In this document: positions 51,197 through 59,297 of the stretch, one piece after another
Layout of the letters: every line of letters starts with the position of its first letter
Numbering within the stretch: position 1 is the stretch's first letter
From: Pontibacter fetidus
GTDB lineage: Bacteria; Bacteroidota; Bacteroidia; Cytophagales; Hymenobacteraceae
Direction: 5' to 3'
DNA length: 64,000 nucleotides
NCBI RefSeq assembly: GCF_010119545.1
Contig: NZ_JAAEAA010000001.1
Coordinates: 124,001 to 188,000, forward strand
Made by a program: the position numbers and the translations under genes
The notes under the pieces: model-generated
What the model was told of the DNA's origin: nothing
What the model saw: only the letters and a program-made list of their open reading frames with translations
Databases searched by the model: none

Positions 51197-53764
51197 CTAT
51201 ACTTCACGGCGAAGCACTTCCAACGGCGGTCGACTCAAGATACCACGGCTGTTCAGGATGCCAATAATAACAGTTAGTATAGTAATGCCTAAGAACACTG
51301 GCAGTAGCGGCCATAACACCGGTACAAAGTTTACTTCAAAACTAAATACTGCCAGTGCCCAGCTTGCAAATACGGCCAGCACTACACCCGTGCCAGAAGC
51401 TAAAGCCCCCAGCAACAGGTATTCGAAAGCAGTTATAGTTAAGATTTGTTTGCGGCTGGCACCTAAAGTACGCAACAGCACACTTTCCTGTACCCGCTGA
51501 AACTTACTGATATTAACTGACCCGATCAGAACCAGCAAACCAGTGCTTATACTAAACAAGGCCATAAACCGGATCACAAACGAGATCTTCCCTAAAATAT
51601 CATCAAGGGTCTGCAGTATAAGGTCTAGGTCGATGGCGGAAACGTTTGGGAAGCGCTGTACCAAAGTGCGTTGGAACTGGGCTGACTGTTCATCGGTTTT
51701 AGTTCTCGTCATCAGGATATGGAACTGCGGTGCCTCTTCTAAAACGCCTTTCGGAAACAACACCAGGAAGTTACTTTGCACGCGGTTCCATTCTACCTCG
51801 CGCAGGTGTGCAATGCGTGTCGGCATTAAAGCTCCCTGCACATTAAACAGCAACGTATCTCCAAGTTTTACTTTAAGTCTTTCTGCATATCCTTCTTCTA
51901 ATGAGATAGGTACAATCCCAGCATCTGGTGATACAGTACCTACCCATTCGCCTTCTGCACTGGTTTCAGAATCAATTAAGGTGTCGCGGTACGTTACCCG
52001 GTACTCTCGTGTATAAGCCCAGTCGGGTATGCCTAAGGTCGTATCTTTCCGGACATCGGCAGCTGTAATGCCATTTATTTCTTCCAGGCGCATGGTTACA
52101 ACTGGTACCAACTGCTGCACCGGCAAGCCTTCTGCTTTTGTTAGCGCTACAACGCCATCTTTTTGGGCTGTCTGTATATCAAATAAAACTAAATTTGGCT
52201 GATGCTCGCTCCCTGATATGGCCACTTCCGAGATCAACAGGTTCTGCATTAATACCAATGTAGCAATAAGCGCCGTGCCTAAGCCTATCGAGACTGTTAG
52301 TAGTAAGGTCTGGTTATTGGGTCTGTAAAGGTTGGCCAGGCTCTGTCGCCACACATAGCCCCAGTTAACCGGAAAGAAACGTTTTACCAGCCACATCATG
52401 CCGCGCGCCAGCAAGGCAAGCACTATAAACCCAACTATAACGCCACCAGTAAAGGCAAGCGCCCGAAGCCAGGTACCCAACTGGAAATAAGCAAACACCA
52501 GCACAAACAGCAAAATAAGCCCATATACAGCCAGGCGTATCGGGTCCCGCTGGTTAGTTAGGTGCTCTACGCTGGAGCGCAAGGTAATAATCGGGGAAAC
52601 GTTGCGTATTGTCAGCAAAGGCAGCAAGGCAAATAATACCGAAACCAGTACGCCAATCCCTATCCCTTCAAATATCGCTGCCCAGGATACGGCAACGGTA
52701 ACTTCTACCGGAAGAAAAGCCTGGAATAATTGTGGTAAGTATAGTTGTATCAGGCTGCCAAGTATAGCCCCAAGTATAGCTCCAATCAAACCCATTGCCA
52801 TTACCTGGAAAAGGTAAATAAGAAATGCCTGCCTGCCGCTAACACCAATACAGCGCAGTACGCCTATGGTTGCCAGTTTTTCGCGGATGTACACATGTAC
52901 GGCACTGGCAACGCCAACACAACCCAACAGCAATGCTACAAACCCAACCAATGCCAGGAAGCTGGCTAAGTCGCTGTACGCTTTTCCGGTACTTTCCTGC
53001 CTGCTTTTTACGGTATCAAAGGCTATACCTGCTTCCTCGAGGCGGGGCTCCAGTTTTTTTACCAGTTTATCAGCGTCTGTTTTTTCCGGGAGTTTATAGT
53101 AATAGTAATAACTGATGCGGCTGCCTTTTTGTAATAAACCTGTCTGTTCTAAATATTCGCGGGGGATGTAAACGGCTGGTGCTATAGTTGCCGTAACTGC
53201 CGACTGCCCCGGAATTTTATGCAACGCGCCGGCAATCTCAAAGGTCAGGTTACCTACCCTGATAGAATCGCCGGGCTTGGTATTAAACTGCAATAGCAAG
53301 GTATGGTCTACCAGTGCGCGCCTGCCTTTCCGGAAGCTACGGCTGGCTGTAGTTGGTTCTGTTTCGATGGCGCCATAATACGGAAAGCCACCTTCCAGGG
53401 CACGAACCTGTACCAGCCGGGTGCTTTGCGTAGCATTAAAGTAAACCATCGATACAAAACGTACTTCATCAGACCGGTCTCCGCCAATCGAATCGATTAG
53501 TTTGGCCATCTCCTTTTCAGGTACTTTGTTGCTGGCCATTACCAGGTCTGCTCCTATCAATGATTTGGCCTGTTTGTCGATATCCGTTTTGAGGTTATCG
53601 CTAAACGAATTGATAGCCACCAGTGCTGCAATACCTAATACAATAGAGGAGATAAAAAGCGCCAGTTTGCCACGATTACGGCGGCTGTCGCGCCAGGCCA
53701 TCAGCAGCAACCAGCGCAAGTTCAGTTTCGGTTTGCCCGGAAGATGTATATAGGTATCAGACAC
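51197..53764 (-). CDS. FtsX-type ABC transporter permease (YbbP-like)
   Basis: 855-aa protein with two FtsX-like permease regions. The N-terminal TM plus periplasmic domain (MAWRDSRRNRGKLALFISSIVLGIAALVAINSFSDNLKTDIDKQAKSLIGADLVMASN) is family-typical. Four TM blocks and a second large periplasmic domain follow, with the C-terminal permease block of three TMs (SISTGLLVLIGSVNISKFQRVQESVLLRTLGASRKQI). It lies upstream-partner to the ABC ATPase in the same direction (96-nt gap) and, with TesA across the divergent gap, matches the tesA-ybbA-ybbP arrangement of many bacteria. Role: export or mechanotransmission. Confidence 0.88.
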   Translation of the reverse strand: MSDTYIHLPGKPKLNLRWLLLMAWRDSRRNRGKLALFISSIVLGIAALVAINSFSDNLKTDIDKQAKSLIGADLVMASNKVPEKEMAKLIDSIGGDRSDEVRFVSMVYFNATQSTRLVQVRALEGGFPYYGAIETEPTTASRSFRKGRRALVDHTLLLQFNTKPGDSIRVGNLTFEIAGALHKIPGQSAVTATIAPAVYIPREYLEQTGLLQKGSRISYYYYYKLPEKTDADKLVKKLEPRLEEAGIAFDTVKSRQESTGKAYSDLASFLALVGFVALLLGCVGVASAVHVYIREKLATIGVLRCIGVSGRQAFLIYLFQVMAMGLIGAILGAILGSLIQLYLPQLFQAFLPVEVTVAVSWAAIFEGIGIGVLVSVLFALLPLLTIRNVSPIITLRSSVEHLTNQRDPIRLAVYGLILLFVLVFAYFQLGTWLRALAFTGGVIVGFIVLALLARGMMWLVKRFFPVNWGYVWRQSLANLYRPNNQTLLLTVSIGLGTALIATLVLMQNLLISEVAISGSEHQPNLVLFDIQTAQKDGVVALTKAEGLPVQQLVPVVTMRLEEINGITAADVRKDTTLGIPDWAYTREYRVTYRDTLIDSETSAEGEWVGTVSPDAGIVPISLEEGYAERLKVKLGDTLLFNVQGALMPTRIAHLREVEWNRVQSNFLVLFPKGVLEEAPQFHILMTRTKTDEQSAQFQRTLVQRFPNVSAIDLDLILQTLDDILGKISFVIRFMALFSISTGLLVLIGSVNISKFQRVQESVLLRTLGASRKQILTITAFEYLLLGALASGTGVVLAVFASWALAVFSFEVNFVPVLWPLLPVFLGITILTVIIGILNSRGILSRPPLEVLRREV

Positions 53765-53860
53765 AGGTCTCTATAGTTTGAGAGTTAAAGTAGTTAGAAA
53801 GTTAGAAAAGTATAAGTTAGAAAGTTGGTAACTATAGCTTTTACCTTTAACATATTCTTC

Positions 53861-54556
53861 TTAATTCCTGATAAGCGCTGTAGCTTCATCCGAAACGATG
53901 TGGCCGCCTTTGATGCGGATGATGCGGTTTGTCCGTTCAGCAAGTTCAAGGTCGTGGGTTACCAATACTAAAGTTGTTCCGGCTTCTTTGTTCAGGTCGA
54001 AAAGCAGTTGCTCTACACGGGTACCGGTTTCTTCATCCAGGTTACCGGTTGGCTCATCGGCAAAAAGGATGGTTGGCCTGTTAGAGAAAGCCCTGGCTAT
54101 ACTTACGCGCTGCTGCTCCCCACCCGATAGTTGCGTTGGGTAATGGTCTGCCCGTTCAGCCAGGCCTACCCTGCCTAATAAGTCCATGGCCTGTTTCTGT
54201 ACATTTCGTTCTCCGCGTAGCTCCAGCGGTACCATCACATTTTCGAGGGCAGTCAGGGTTGGTATCAGCTGAAAGTTCTGGAAAACGAAGCCTACAAACT
54301 GATTTCGTACCTGTGCTCGTTCATCTTCGCTCATATTGTCCAGCTTTACACCATTAAGTATAACCGAACCGGAACTTGCCCTGTCCAGGCCGGCGCACAA
54401 GCCCAGCAAGGTAGTTTTGCCGCTCCCCGATGGTCCAACTATAGAACAGGTATCGCCGGCCTGCAGTGTAAAGTTTACATCGTGCAGTACGGTAAGGTGG
54501 CGCTCACCGGAGTCGTAGGTTTTGGTCAGGTGTTGTATTTCGAGTATAGCAGACAC
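53861..54556 (-). CDS. ybbA: ABC transporter ATP-binding protein (YbbA-like)
   Basis: 231-aa ATPase. Walker A is GPSGSGKTT (about 41-49), the signature is LSGGEQQRVSIARA, Walker B is TILFADEPTGNLD, and the switch His is in LVLVTHDLELAERTNR. It is the LolD/MacB/YbbA subclass that pairs with FtsX-type permeases. It precedes the permease gene on the same strand and is divergent from the TesA-type esterase (132 nt). Confidence 0.92.
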   Translation of the reverse strand: MSAILEIQHLTKTYDSGERHLTVLHDVNFTLQAGDTCSIVGPSGSGKTTLLGLCAGLDRASSGSVILNGVKLDNMSEDERAQVRNQFVGFVFQNFQLIPTLTALENVMVPLELRGERNVQKQAMDLLGRVGLAERADHYPTQLSGGEQQRVSIARAFSNRPTILFADEPTGNLDEETGTRVEQLLFDLNKEAGTTLVLVTHDLELAERTNRIIRIKGGHIVSDEATALIRN

Positions 54557-54687
54557 AGCAGGTTATAGTTTAATGATGATTGCCCTAAAAACGCAGGCAA
54601 ATTGACAGATGTTTGGCAAAAACTTAATAACTGTTTAAGTTCGTTATATGTTTAACAGGTATAAAATTACAACTAAATAGATAAAGC

Positions 54688-55395
54688 GTGAAATTAACTA
54701 TTAATTGGTTTTGGGCATTGGCGTTAAGCACAACTATACTTGGCTGCAGCCAGGCCGATACGAAAGAGCAGATACAATCCGGTCAGGAAACCACTACTGA
54801 GGACAAGGCAAATACCAAAAAAGAGGAAACCAAAGTGATCCTTTTCTTTGGGAACAGTTTAACGGCTGGTTATGGCCTGGAGCCGACACAGGCGTTCCCG
54901 GCTTTGATTCAGGAACGGCTGGACTCACTGGGTTATAACTATAAAGTAGTGAACGCAGGTGTGAGCGGCGAAACATCGGCGGGTGGTAAAAGCCGCGTAG
55001 ACTGGCTGCTGAAAAAACCGGTAGACGTGTTTGTACTGGAACTGGGCGCCAACGACGGCTTACGCGGCATAGATCCGGAGAGTACCTACAAAAACCTGAA
55101 AACCATTATGGATAAGGTGAGAAGTAAAAACCCTGATGTGCAGATTTTGCTTGCAGGTATGCAGATGCCACCAAGTATGGGACAGAAATATGCCACACAA
55201 TTCAGCGAGGTATTCACAAAACTGGCCAAAGAAGAAAATGTGGTGCTGATTCCTTTCCTGCTGGAGGGTGTAGCCGGAGATCCGGAGCTAAACCAGAAAG
55301 ACGGTATTCACCCAACCGTAGAGGGGCAGAAAATATTAGCTGATAACGTATGGCAGGTTATGGAGCCATTAGTTAAAGCAGAAGCAGCACTTTAA
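54688..55395 (+). CDS. tesA: TesA-like SGNH lipase/arylesterase, lipoprotein
   Basis: 235-aa SGNH hydrolase with a lipoprotein signal (ALSTTILGCSQAD, Cys at residue 20) and a charged linker. The nucleophile motif is FFGNSLTAGYGL, with Asn in place of the usual Asp of GDSL; oxyanion residues are in GVSGETSAGG and LGANDGLRG, and the catalytic Asp-His pair is in DGIHPTVEGQ. The start is GTG. It is divergent from ybbA, an arrangement conserved with E. coli tesA-ybbA-ybbP. Envelope-located thioesterase or arylesterase. Confidence 0.88.
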   Translation: MKLTINWFWALALSTTILGCSQADTKEQIQSGQETTTEDKANTKKEETKVILFFGNSLTAGYGLEPTQAFPALIQERLDSLGYNYKVVNAGVSGETSAGGKSRVDWLLKKPVDVFVLELGANDGLRGIDPESTYKNLKTIMDKVRSKNPDVQILLAGMQMPPSMGQKYATQFSEVFTKLAKEENVVLIPFLLEGVAGDPELNQKDGIHPTVEGQKILADNVWQVMEPLVKAEAAL

Positions 55396-55435
55396 GGCAT
55401 CCGAAAAAATATTTTTAATTTTTTTTCATCAGAAC

Positions 55436-55463
55436 GTAACCTTCCTTTTAGGGTCCCGTTAGT
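55436..55463 (+). promoter_or_regulatory. ECF-type promoter candidate, upstream
   Basis: GTAACC, a 15-nt spacer, then CGTTAGT. It looks like an ECF promoter (AACC motif and a CGT-type -10). A terminator follows within 70 nt, so the transcript would be a short RNA. Confidence 0.35.
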
Positions 55464-55506
55464 ATGTATGGCTAAAAGTTGAAAATTTAATTTTCAAACA
55501 ACAACA

Positions 55507-55530
55507 AAGGCTCTCCACCCGGGGAGCCTT
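55507..55530 (+). terminator. Terminator after tesA (or of a small RNA)
   Basis: AAGGCTC / GAGCCTT stem, extended by TCC-type inner pairs, followed by TTTTTG and more T. It lies about 112 nt past the tesA stop, after an ECF-like promoter. Confidence 0.75.
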
Positions 55531-55802
55531 TTTGTTTTTATACCCATTCCGTTTTCTTAGCCAATTCCATATTTCTCTGCAATCTATAGTTATATCCGCT
55601 TTTAATTAAGTCCGATCCTATAGTGCTCCTTATACTTATCCTGGCTTTCTTTTTCTACTGCAGGTGGTGGTTGCTCCATCCTAAATATATTTTTATACTT
55701 ATTTTCTAATGGGGTGCTAAATATCTATAGTTGATAATCAATTATTTATAGTTAGCGGCAAGGCAGTTTCTAAAAAAAATAAGAAATTTAGAATTACTCA
55801 GG

Positions 55803-55830
55803 CAACCTCCGGCCTAAACCTTACATCTTA
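55803..55830 (+). promoter_or_regulatory. ECF-type promoter candidate for the sigma factor operon
   Basis: GCAACC, a 16-nt spacer, then CATCTTA. This would be an autoregulated promoter, 75 nt upstream of the sigma gene start. Confidence 0.4.
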
Positions 55831-55904
55831 GGATCAGAAGCGCAGCAAAATGCTGAGACGATTTACAAAACACGAGTTGATTATAAGTTAAACTTTTACC
55901 CAGC

Positions 55905-56438
55905 GTGACAGAGTCAGAATTAATAGCAGGATGCCAGCGGGCAGACAGTAAAGCGCAGAAGGTGCTTTATGAACGCTATGTTTCCATGATGTACGGTGTT
56001 TGCATGCGCTACCTTAAAAACGAAATGGATGCCGAAGAAGCACTACTGAACGGGTTTATGAAAATATACCAGAACGTAGAAAAGTTTGAAGCAAAAGGCA
56101 GTTTTGAAGGATGGATACGCCGCATAATGGTGAACGAAGCCCTTGGCTTTTTAAGAAAGAAAGAGCCCCTGCACCTGGCCATTGAAGATGGCTACACGCA
56201 GATTGCCGGAAGCGGCGGCGCAGACCAGGACCTAAACGAAAATGAGCTGCTGGAACTGCTACACACGCTACCGGCCGGCTACAGAGCCGTGTTTAACTTA
56301 TATGCCATAGAAGGTTACTCGCACAAAGAGATCGCCGATATGCTGAACATAACAGAAGGAACATCAAAATCACAGCTTAGCAAGGCCCGGGCCATGTTAC
56401 AAAAAAGACTGACCGGCCAGGAAGCAATAGCCAGCTAA
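55905..56438 (+). CDS. ECF-family RNA polymerase sigma factor
   Basis: 177-aa sigma factor with region 2 (YVSMMYGVCMRYLKNEMDAEEALLNGFMKIYQNVEKFEAKGSFEGWIRRIMVNEALGFLRKK) and region 4 (LPAGYRAVFNLYAIEGYSHKEIADMLNITEGTSKSQLSKARAMLQK), the helix-turn-helix that reads the -35. It lacks regions 1 and 3, as in ECF proteins. The start is GTG at 55905. It is followed by a membrane protein with a likely anti-sigma role and an outer-membrane barrel, so the operon looks self-contained and autoregulated. Confidence 0.9.
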   Translation: MTESELIAGCQRADSKAQKVLYERYVSMMYGVCMRYLKNEMDAEEALLNGFMKIYQNVEKFEAKGSFEGWIRRIMVNEALGFLRKKEPLHLAIEDGYTQIAGSGGADQDLNENELLELLHTLPAGYRAVFNLYAIEGYSHKEIADMLNITEGTSKSQLSKARAMLQKRLTGQEAIAS

Positions 56439-56440
56439 GA

Positions 56441-56447
56441 AAGGAGG
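56441..56447 (+). promoter_or_regulatory. Unusually strong Shine-Dalgarno sequence
   Basis: AAGGAGG, a perfect anti-SD match, 6 nt before the ATG at 56454. Bacteroidota mRNAs normally lack such sites, so it marks the start and may boost the downstream protein relative to the sigma factor. Confidence 0.7.
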
Positions 56448-56453
56448 AAAACA

Positions 56454-57329
56454 ATGGAACCTGAAGAAATAGATAACTTATTTAAGGACAGACTGGGCCG
56501 CATGGCTCCTACCCCATCCGCTGACCTCTGGAGCCGTTTGCAGGACCGCGTGAATGCGGAAATGCCACAAGCCCAGCCGGAACTAAAACTAGAGCCGCAG
56601 CACGAAGAAAAGCGCCGTTTTGGTTTCTTATACTATAGTATTGCCGCTGCTATTGCCTTGTTACTTGCTGTAGGTGTAGTGCTTAAATTCCAGAATCCGC
56701 AGGCAACTATAGATAACCAAACAATAGCCCAGGCAAATGTTACAAAAGATGCGACACAGCCAGCTGAGCCAACTATAGCAGCTACGGAAACTATAACGGA
56801 ACCGGCACCAACTATAGCCGCAGTTACTACCCCCGACGAAACTATAGTTGCACCAGAAACCACACCAGCTATAGTTGCCAAAGCCGAAAAAAGACATTCT
56901 GTAAAAGCAGCAGGCAAGCCACGCAAGACAACCGGCGACCACTGGGTAAAAGTACAGACCACGAAACAACCGGCCGCTATGCTGGCACAGCAAACTGTTA
57001 AACAGGAAAAGCCTGCACAACAGCAAGAAATGCCCGTAGCCATGCAAACACCGGTTGCTTTTGCCTCTGTAACTAGTGCTGAGCCCGTGGAGATCACTAT
57101 TAAAAGAACTGTAGGTCAGGAAGCGGTGGCGATGGCTGCAGCTGATGAACCGGAACAGACCAGCTCTTTTGAACGGAAACAACGCCTTGCCAAAAACATC
57201 TTTAAGCAGGTAAAAAACCTATCTAACGGCGAAAAAATAAACCTGCATGAAGTTGGCTTGAGTGCTGACAGGATTGCCCTCGAAACAAAAATCGGAAAAC
57301 AAAAAATCTCAAAAGTAATCAATCTCTAA
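56454..57329 (+). CDS. Putative anti-sigma factor, one TM, with low-complexity linker
   Basis: 291-aa protein. An N-terminal cytoplasmic part (EPEEIDNLFKDRLGRMAPTPSADLWSRLQDRVNAE) is followed by one TM (FLYYSIAAAIALLLAVGVVLKF, about 58-79). A long Thr/Ala/Pro/Glu-rich periplasmic linker then runs to about residue 200, and a basic C-terminus follows. Anti-sigma identity is inferred from position right after an ECF sigma and from the TM topology; no zinc anti-sigma motif is visible. The linker contains repeated PTIA/TIV-type units coded by CTATAG palindromes. Confidence 0.7.
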   Translation: MEPEEIDNLFKDRLGRMAPTPSADLWSRLQDRVNAEMPQAQPELKLEPQHEEKRRFGFLYYSIAAAIALLLAVGVVLKFQNPQATIDNQTIAQANVTKDATQPAEPTIAATETITEPAPTIAAVTTPDETIVAPETTPAIVAKAEKRHSVKAAGKPRKTTGDHWVKVQTTKQPAAMLAQQTVKQEKPAQQQEMPVAMQTPVAFASVTSAEPVEITIKRTVGQEAVAMAAADEPEQTSSFERKQRLAKNIFKQVKNLSNGEKINLHEVGLSADRIALETKIGKQKISKVINL

Positions 57330-57341
57330 TCCCTTAAAACC

Positions 57342-58469
57342 ATGAAACGAATACTACTTTCAATGGCCATTTTCATGGCCGCAGCTACCGGTGTGTCTGC
57401 CAAAGGCGGCCTTACCGTTGCCAACAGAGCCCAGAACCAGGATACCATTGTGGTAAAAATGGCCAACGGCGCCAAAATGATCCTGCAACTACAGAACATG
57501 AAGCAGCTCGAAGCTTTCCAGAACTATAGCCTGGACTCGTTGATGCGCGAACTGAACAAGTACGTAAAGCAGGTAGACAAAATGGAAGGCGCTACCCAGC
57601 AGGACGGAAAAGCAAAGCAGATGACTGTAACCTTTAATACCAAAGAAGGCGACAAAACCAATGCAGAACAAGTAACTGTAACCGTGCAGGAAACCGATGG
57701 CAAAGGCAATGTCAAAAAAGAACGCCACGAGATCAACATCAACAAGAAGTTTAAAATTGATGTTGAAATTGAAGAAGATGGCGACGATACCAAAGTAGAT
57801 ATCAATACCCAGGACGACACCACCAGCCACGTAGAAATTAAAGAATACAAAGCCACTCGTTTTAACCTGGACCTGGACCTTGGCCTGAACAATTTTATAG
57901 ATAAAAAAGATGGCGGCGCCTTTTTACCAGACCTGAAGCCAATGGGCTCTCGTTATGTGAGCATTAACTCACACATGATTTCGCAGGTTGGCGGCGAAAA
58001 AAGTCCTTTCTACATTGTATCTGGGGTAGAGTTCGCGTTCAACAACTATATGTTTGATAAGAACTACATCATCCGGGATACCGAAGCCAATGTAACTGTA
58101 TTTGAGAAAGCAACGGAACTGACCTACGACAAATCTAAACTGACCACATCAAGCGTTAACGTTCCGATTATGCCGATGCTGAAATTTAAGCGAGCCAATG
58201 GCAAAGAAGGCTTCCATATTGGGGCGGGTGGATTTGCAGGTTACCGCCTGGGCAGCCACAGCAAACTGAAGTACGAAGAAGATGGCCACACTACCAAAGA
58301 CAAAGACCGTGGCAGTTTTAACCTGAGCGATTTCCAGTACGGTGCCACCGGCGTAATAGGCTACAACGACCTAAGCCTGTTTGTGAAGTATAACATGAAC
58401 GACCTGTTTAAAGAGAACCGCGGCCCGCAGGTTAGCGTGATCAGCTTCGGTCTTCGCCTGCTAAACTAA
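57342..58469 (+). CDS. Outer-membrane beta-barrel protein (porin-like)
   Basis: 375-aa protein with a signal peptide (LSMAIFMAAATGVSAKGG) and a long charged N-terminal region (NTKEGDKTNAEQVTVTVQET, with the acidic EIEEDGDDTKVDINTQDDT). The second half has barrel strands such as NYMFDKNYIIRDTEANV and GFHIGAGGFAGYRLG. It ends in a PQVSVISFGLRLLN strand with the aromatic terminal pattern of outer-membrane barrels. Third gene of the sigma operon; 12 nt after the anti-sigma gene. Confidence 0.78.
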   Translation: MKRILLSMAIFMAAATGVSAKGGLTVANRAQNQDTIVVKMANGAKMILQLQNMKQLEAFQNYSLDSLMRELNKYVKQVDKMEGATQQDGKAKQMTVTFNTKEGDKTNAEQVTVTVQETDGKGNVKKERHEININKKFKIDVEIEEDGDDTKVDINTQDDTTSHVEIKEYKATRFNLDLDLGLNNFIDKKDGGAFLPDLKPMGSRYVSINSHMISQVGGEKSPFYIVSGVEFAFNNYMFDKNYIIRDTEANVTVFEKATELTYDKSKLTTSSVNVPIMPMLKFKRANGKEGFHIGAGGFAGYRLGSHSKLKYEEDGHTTKDKDRGSFNLSDFQYGATGVIGYNDLSLFVKYNMNDLFKENRGPQVSVISFGLRLLN

Positions 58470-58496
58470 ACGTAGACTTGTGAATTGTATAGTTGA

Positions 58497-58527
58497 AAGA
58501 GAGTCCTGTTTCGGGGCTCTCTTTTTT
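58497..58527 (+). terminator. Terminator of the sigma operon
   Basis: AAAGAGAG-TCC / GGG-CTCTCTTT stem followed by TTTTTTT, 27 nt after the barrel gene stop. Confidence 0.85.
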
Positions 58528-58543
58528 TAGCTATAGTGCAAAG

Positions 58544-59293
58544 CTATAGTTCCCAGCGCCTGAAGTTATCTATTATAATGGCAGTGGCGGTTGCTACGTT
58601 CAGCGATTCGGCGTGGCCAAAAGCAGGAATTTTGATAAGCCGGTTTATTTGTCTGGCTACTTCCGGACGAATGCCGTTTGCTTCGTTGCCCATTACCACA
58701 ATACCCTGCGGCTTTAACTTCATCTGGTGTATATTTTCGCCATCCAGCGAGGCGCCATAGATTTGGTGCATGGTAGCATGTTGTTGCAACCAGTTTTCGA
58801 GGTTAAGGTAATATACCTGCATGCGCGTAAAAGAGCCCATGGTGGCAGCAATAACTTTTGGGTTATAAAAATCGGCGCAGGTTTCGGAGCAAACTATAGT
58901 TTCGATGCCATACCAGTCAGCAATCCGGATAATGGTTCCAATGTTACCGGGGTCGCGGATGTCGTCGAGGGCAAGCACTAGGTCTGTGGGGCGTATAGTT
59001 ATAGTTGGCAACTGGCGCATGTGGGCAACGGCCAGCGCCGCATTATTACTGGCATAAGTACCGGCACGTACCAGGTCCGCTTCCGATACTACGTCATAAG
59101 TTATACCTTTACTCAATAATCGGGAATGCTCCTTTTCAAAGCTTTCGGTTACGTATACATGCTGCAGCTCAAACCCGGATTGCAGTAATTCGATAACACT
59201 TTTTGCACCCTCCACCACAAAGGCTTGGTGTTGGTTGCGGTATTTTTTTACTTGCAACGAGTTTATATATTTTATAACTGCTTTCGATAACAT
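58544..59293 (-). CDS. TrmH-family (SpoU) RNA 2'-O-methyltransferase
   Basis: 249-aa SPOUT methyltransferase. The motif ALDDIRDPGNIGTIIRIADWYGIETIVC is motif 1, and GIVVMGNEANGIRPEVARQINRLIKIPAFGHAESLNVATATAIIIDNFRRW carries motifs 2 and 3, the knot. An N-terminal substrate-binding part (LQVKKYRNQHQAFVVEGAKSVIELLQ) is present. It modifies tRNA or 23S rRNA; the exact target is unclear. It is divergent from the TamL gene with start codons only 4 nt apart. Confidence 0.92.
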   Translation of the reverse strand: MLSKAVIKYINSLQVKKYRNQHQAFVVEGAKSVIELLQSGFELQHVYVTESFEKEHSRLLSKGITYDVVSEADLVRAGTYASNNAALAVAHMRQLPTITIRPTDLVLALDDIRDPGNIGTIIRIADWYGIETIVCSETCADFYNPKVIAATMGSFTRMQVYYLNLENWLQQHATMHQIYGASLDGENIHQMKLKPQGIVVMGNEANGIRPEVARQINRLIKIPAFGHAESLNVATATAIIIDNFRRWEL

Positions 59294-59297
59294 AACT

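Larger units (their letters stand above)
55396..55904. other. Intergenic region with promoters, palindrome and terminator
   Basis: 509-nt spacer with no gene. It holds a TTGAAAATT/AATTTTCAA palindrome at about 55477-55496, a terminator at 55507-55530, three CTATAG cores (55584-55589, 55618-55623, 55725-55730) and two ECF-like promoter candidates. Confidence 0.5.

Noticed and set aside
54688..55395. Loss of activity in the TesA-like protein because GDSL reads GNSL
   Set aside because: The nucleophile Ser, the Gly/Asn oxyanion residues and the Asp-His pair are present, and Asn at this site is known in some SGNH proteins, so activity is still expected.
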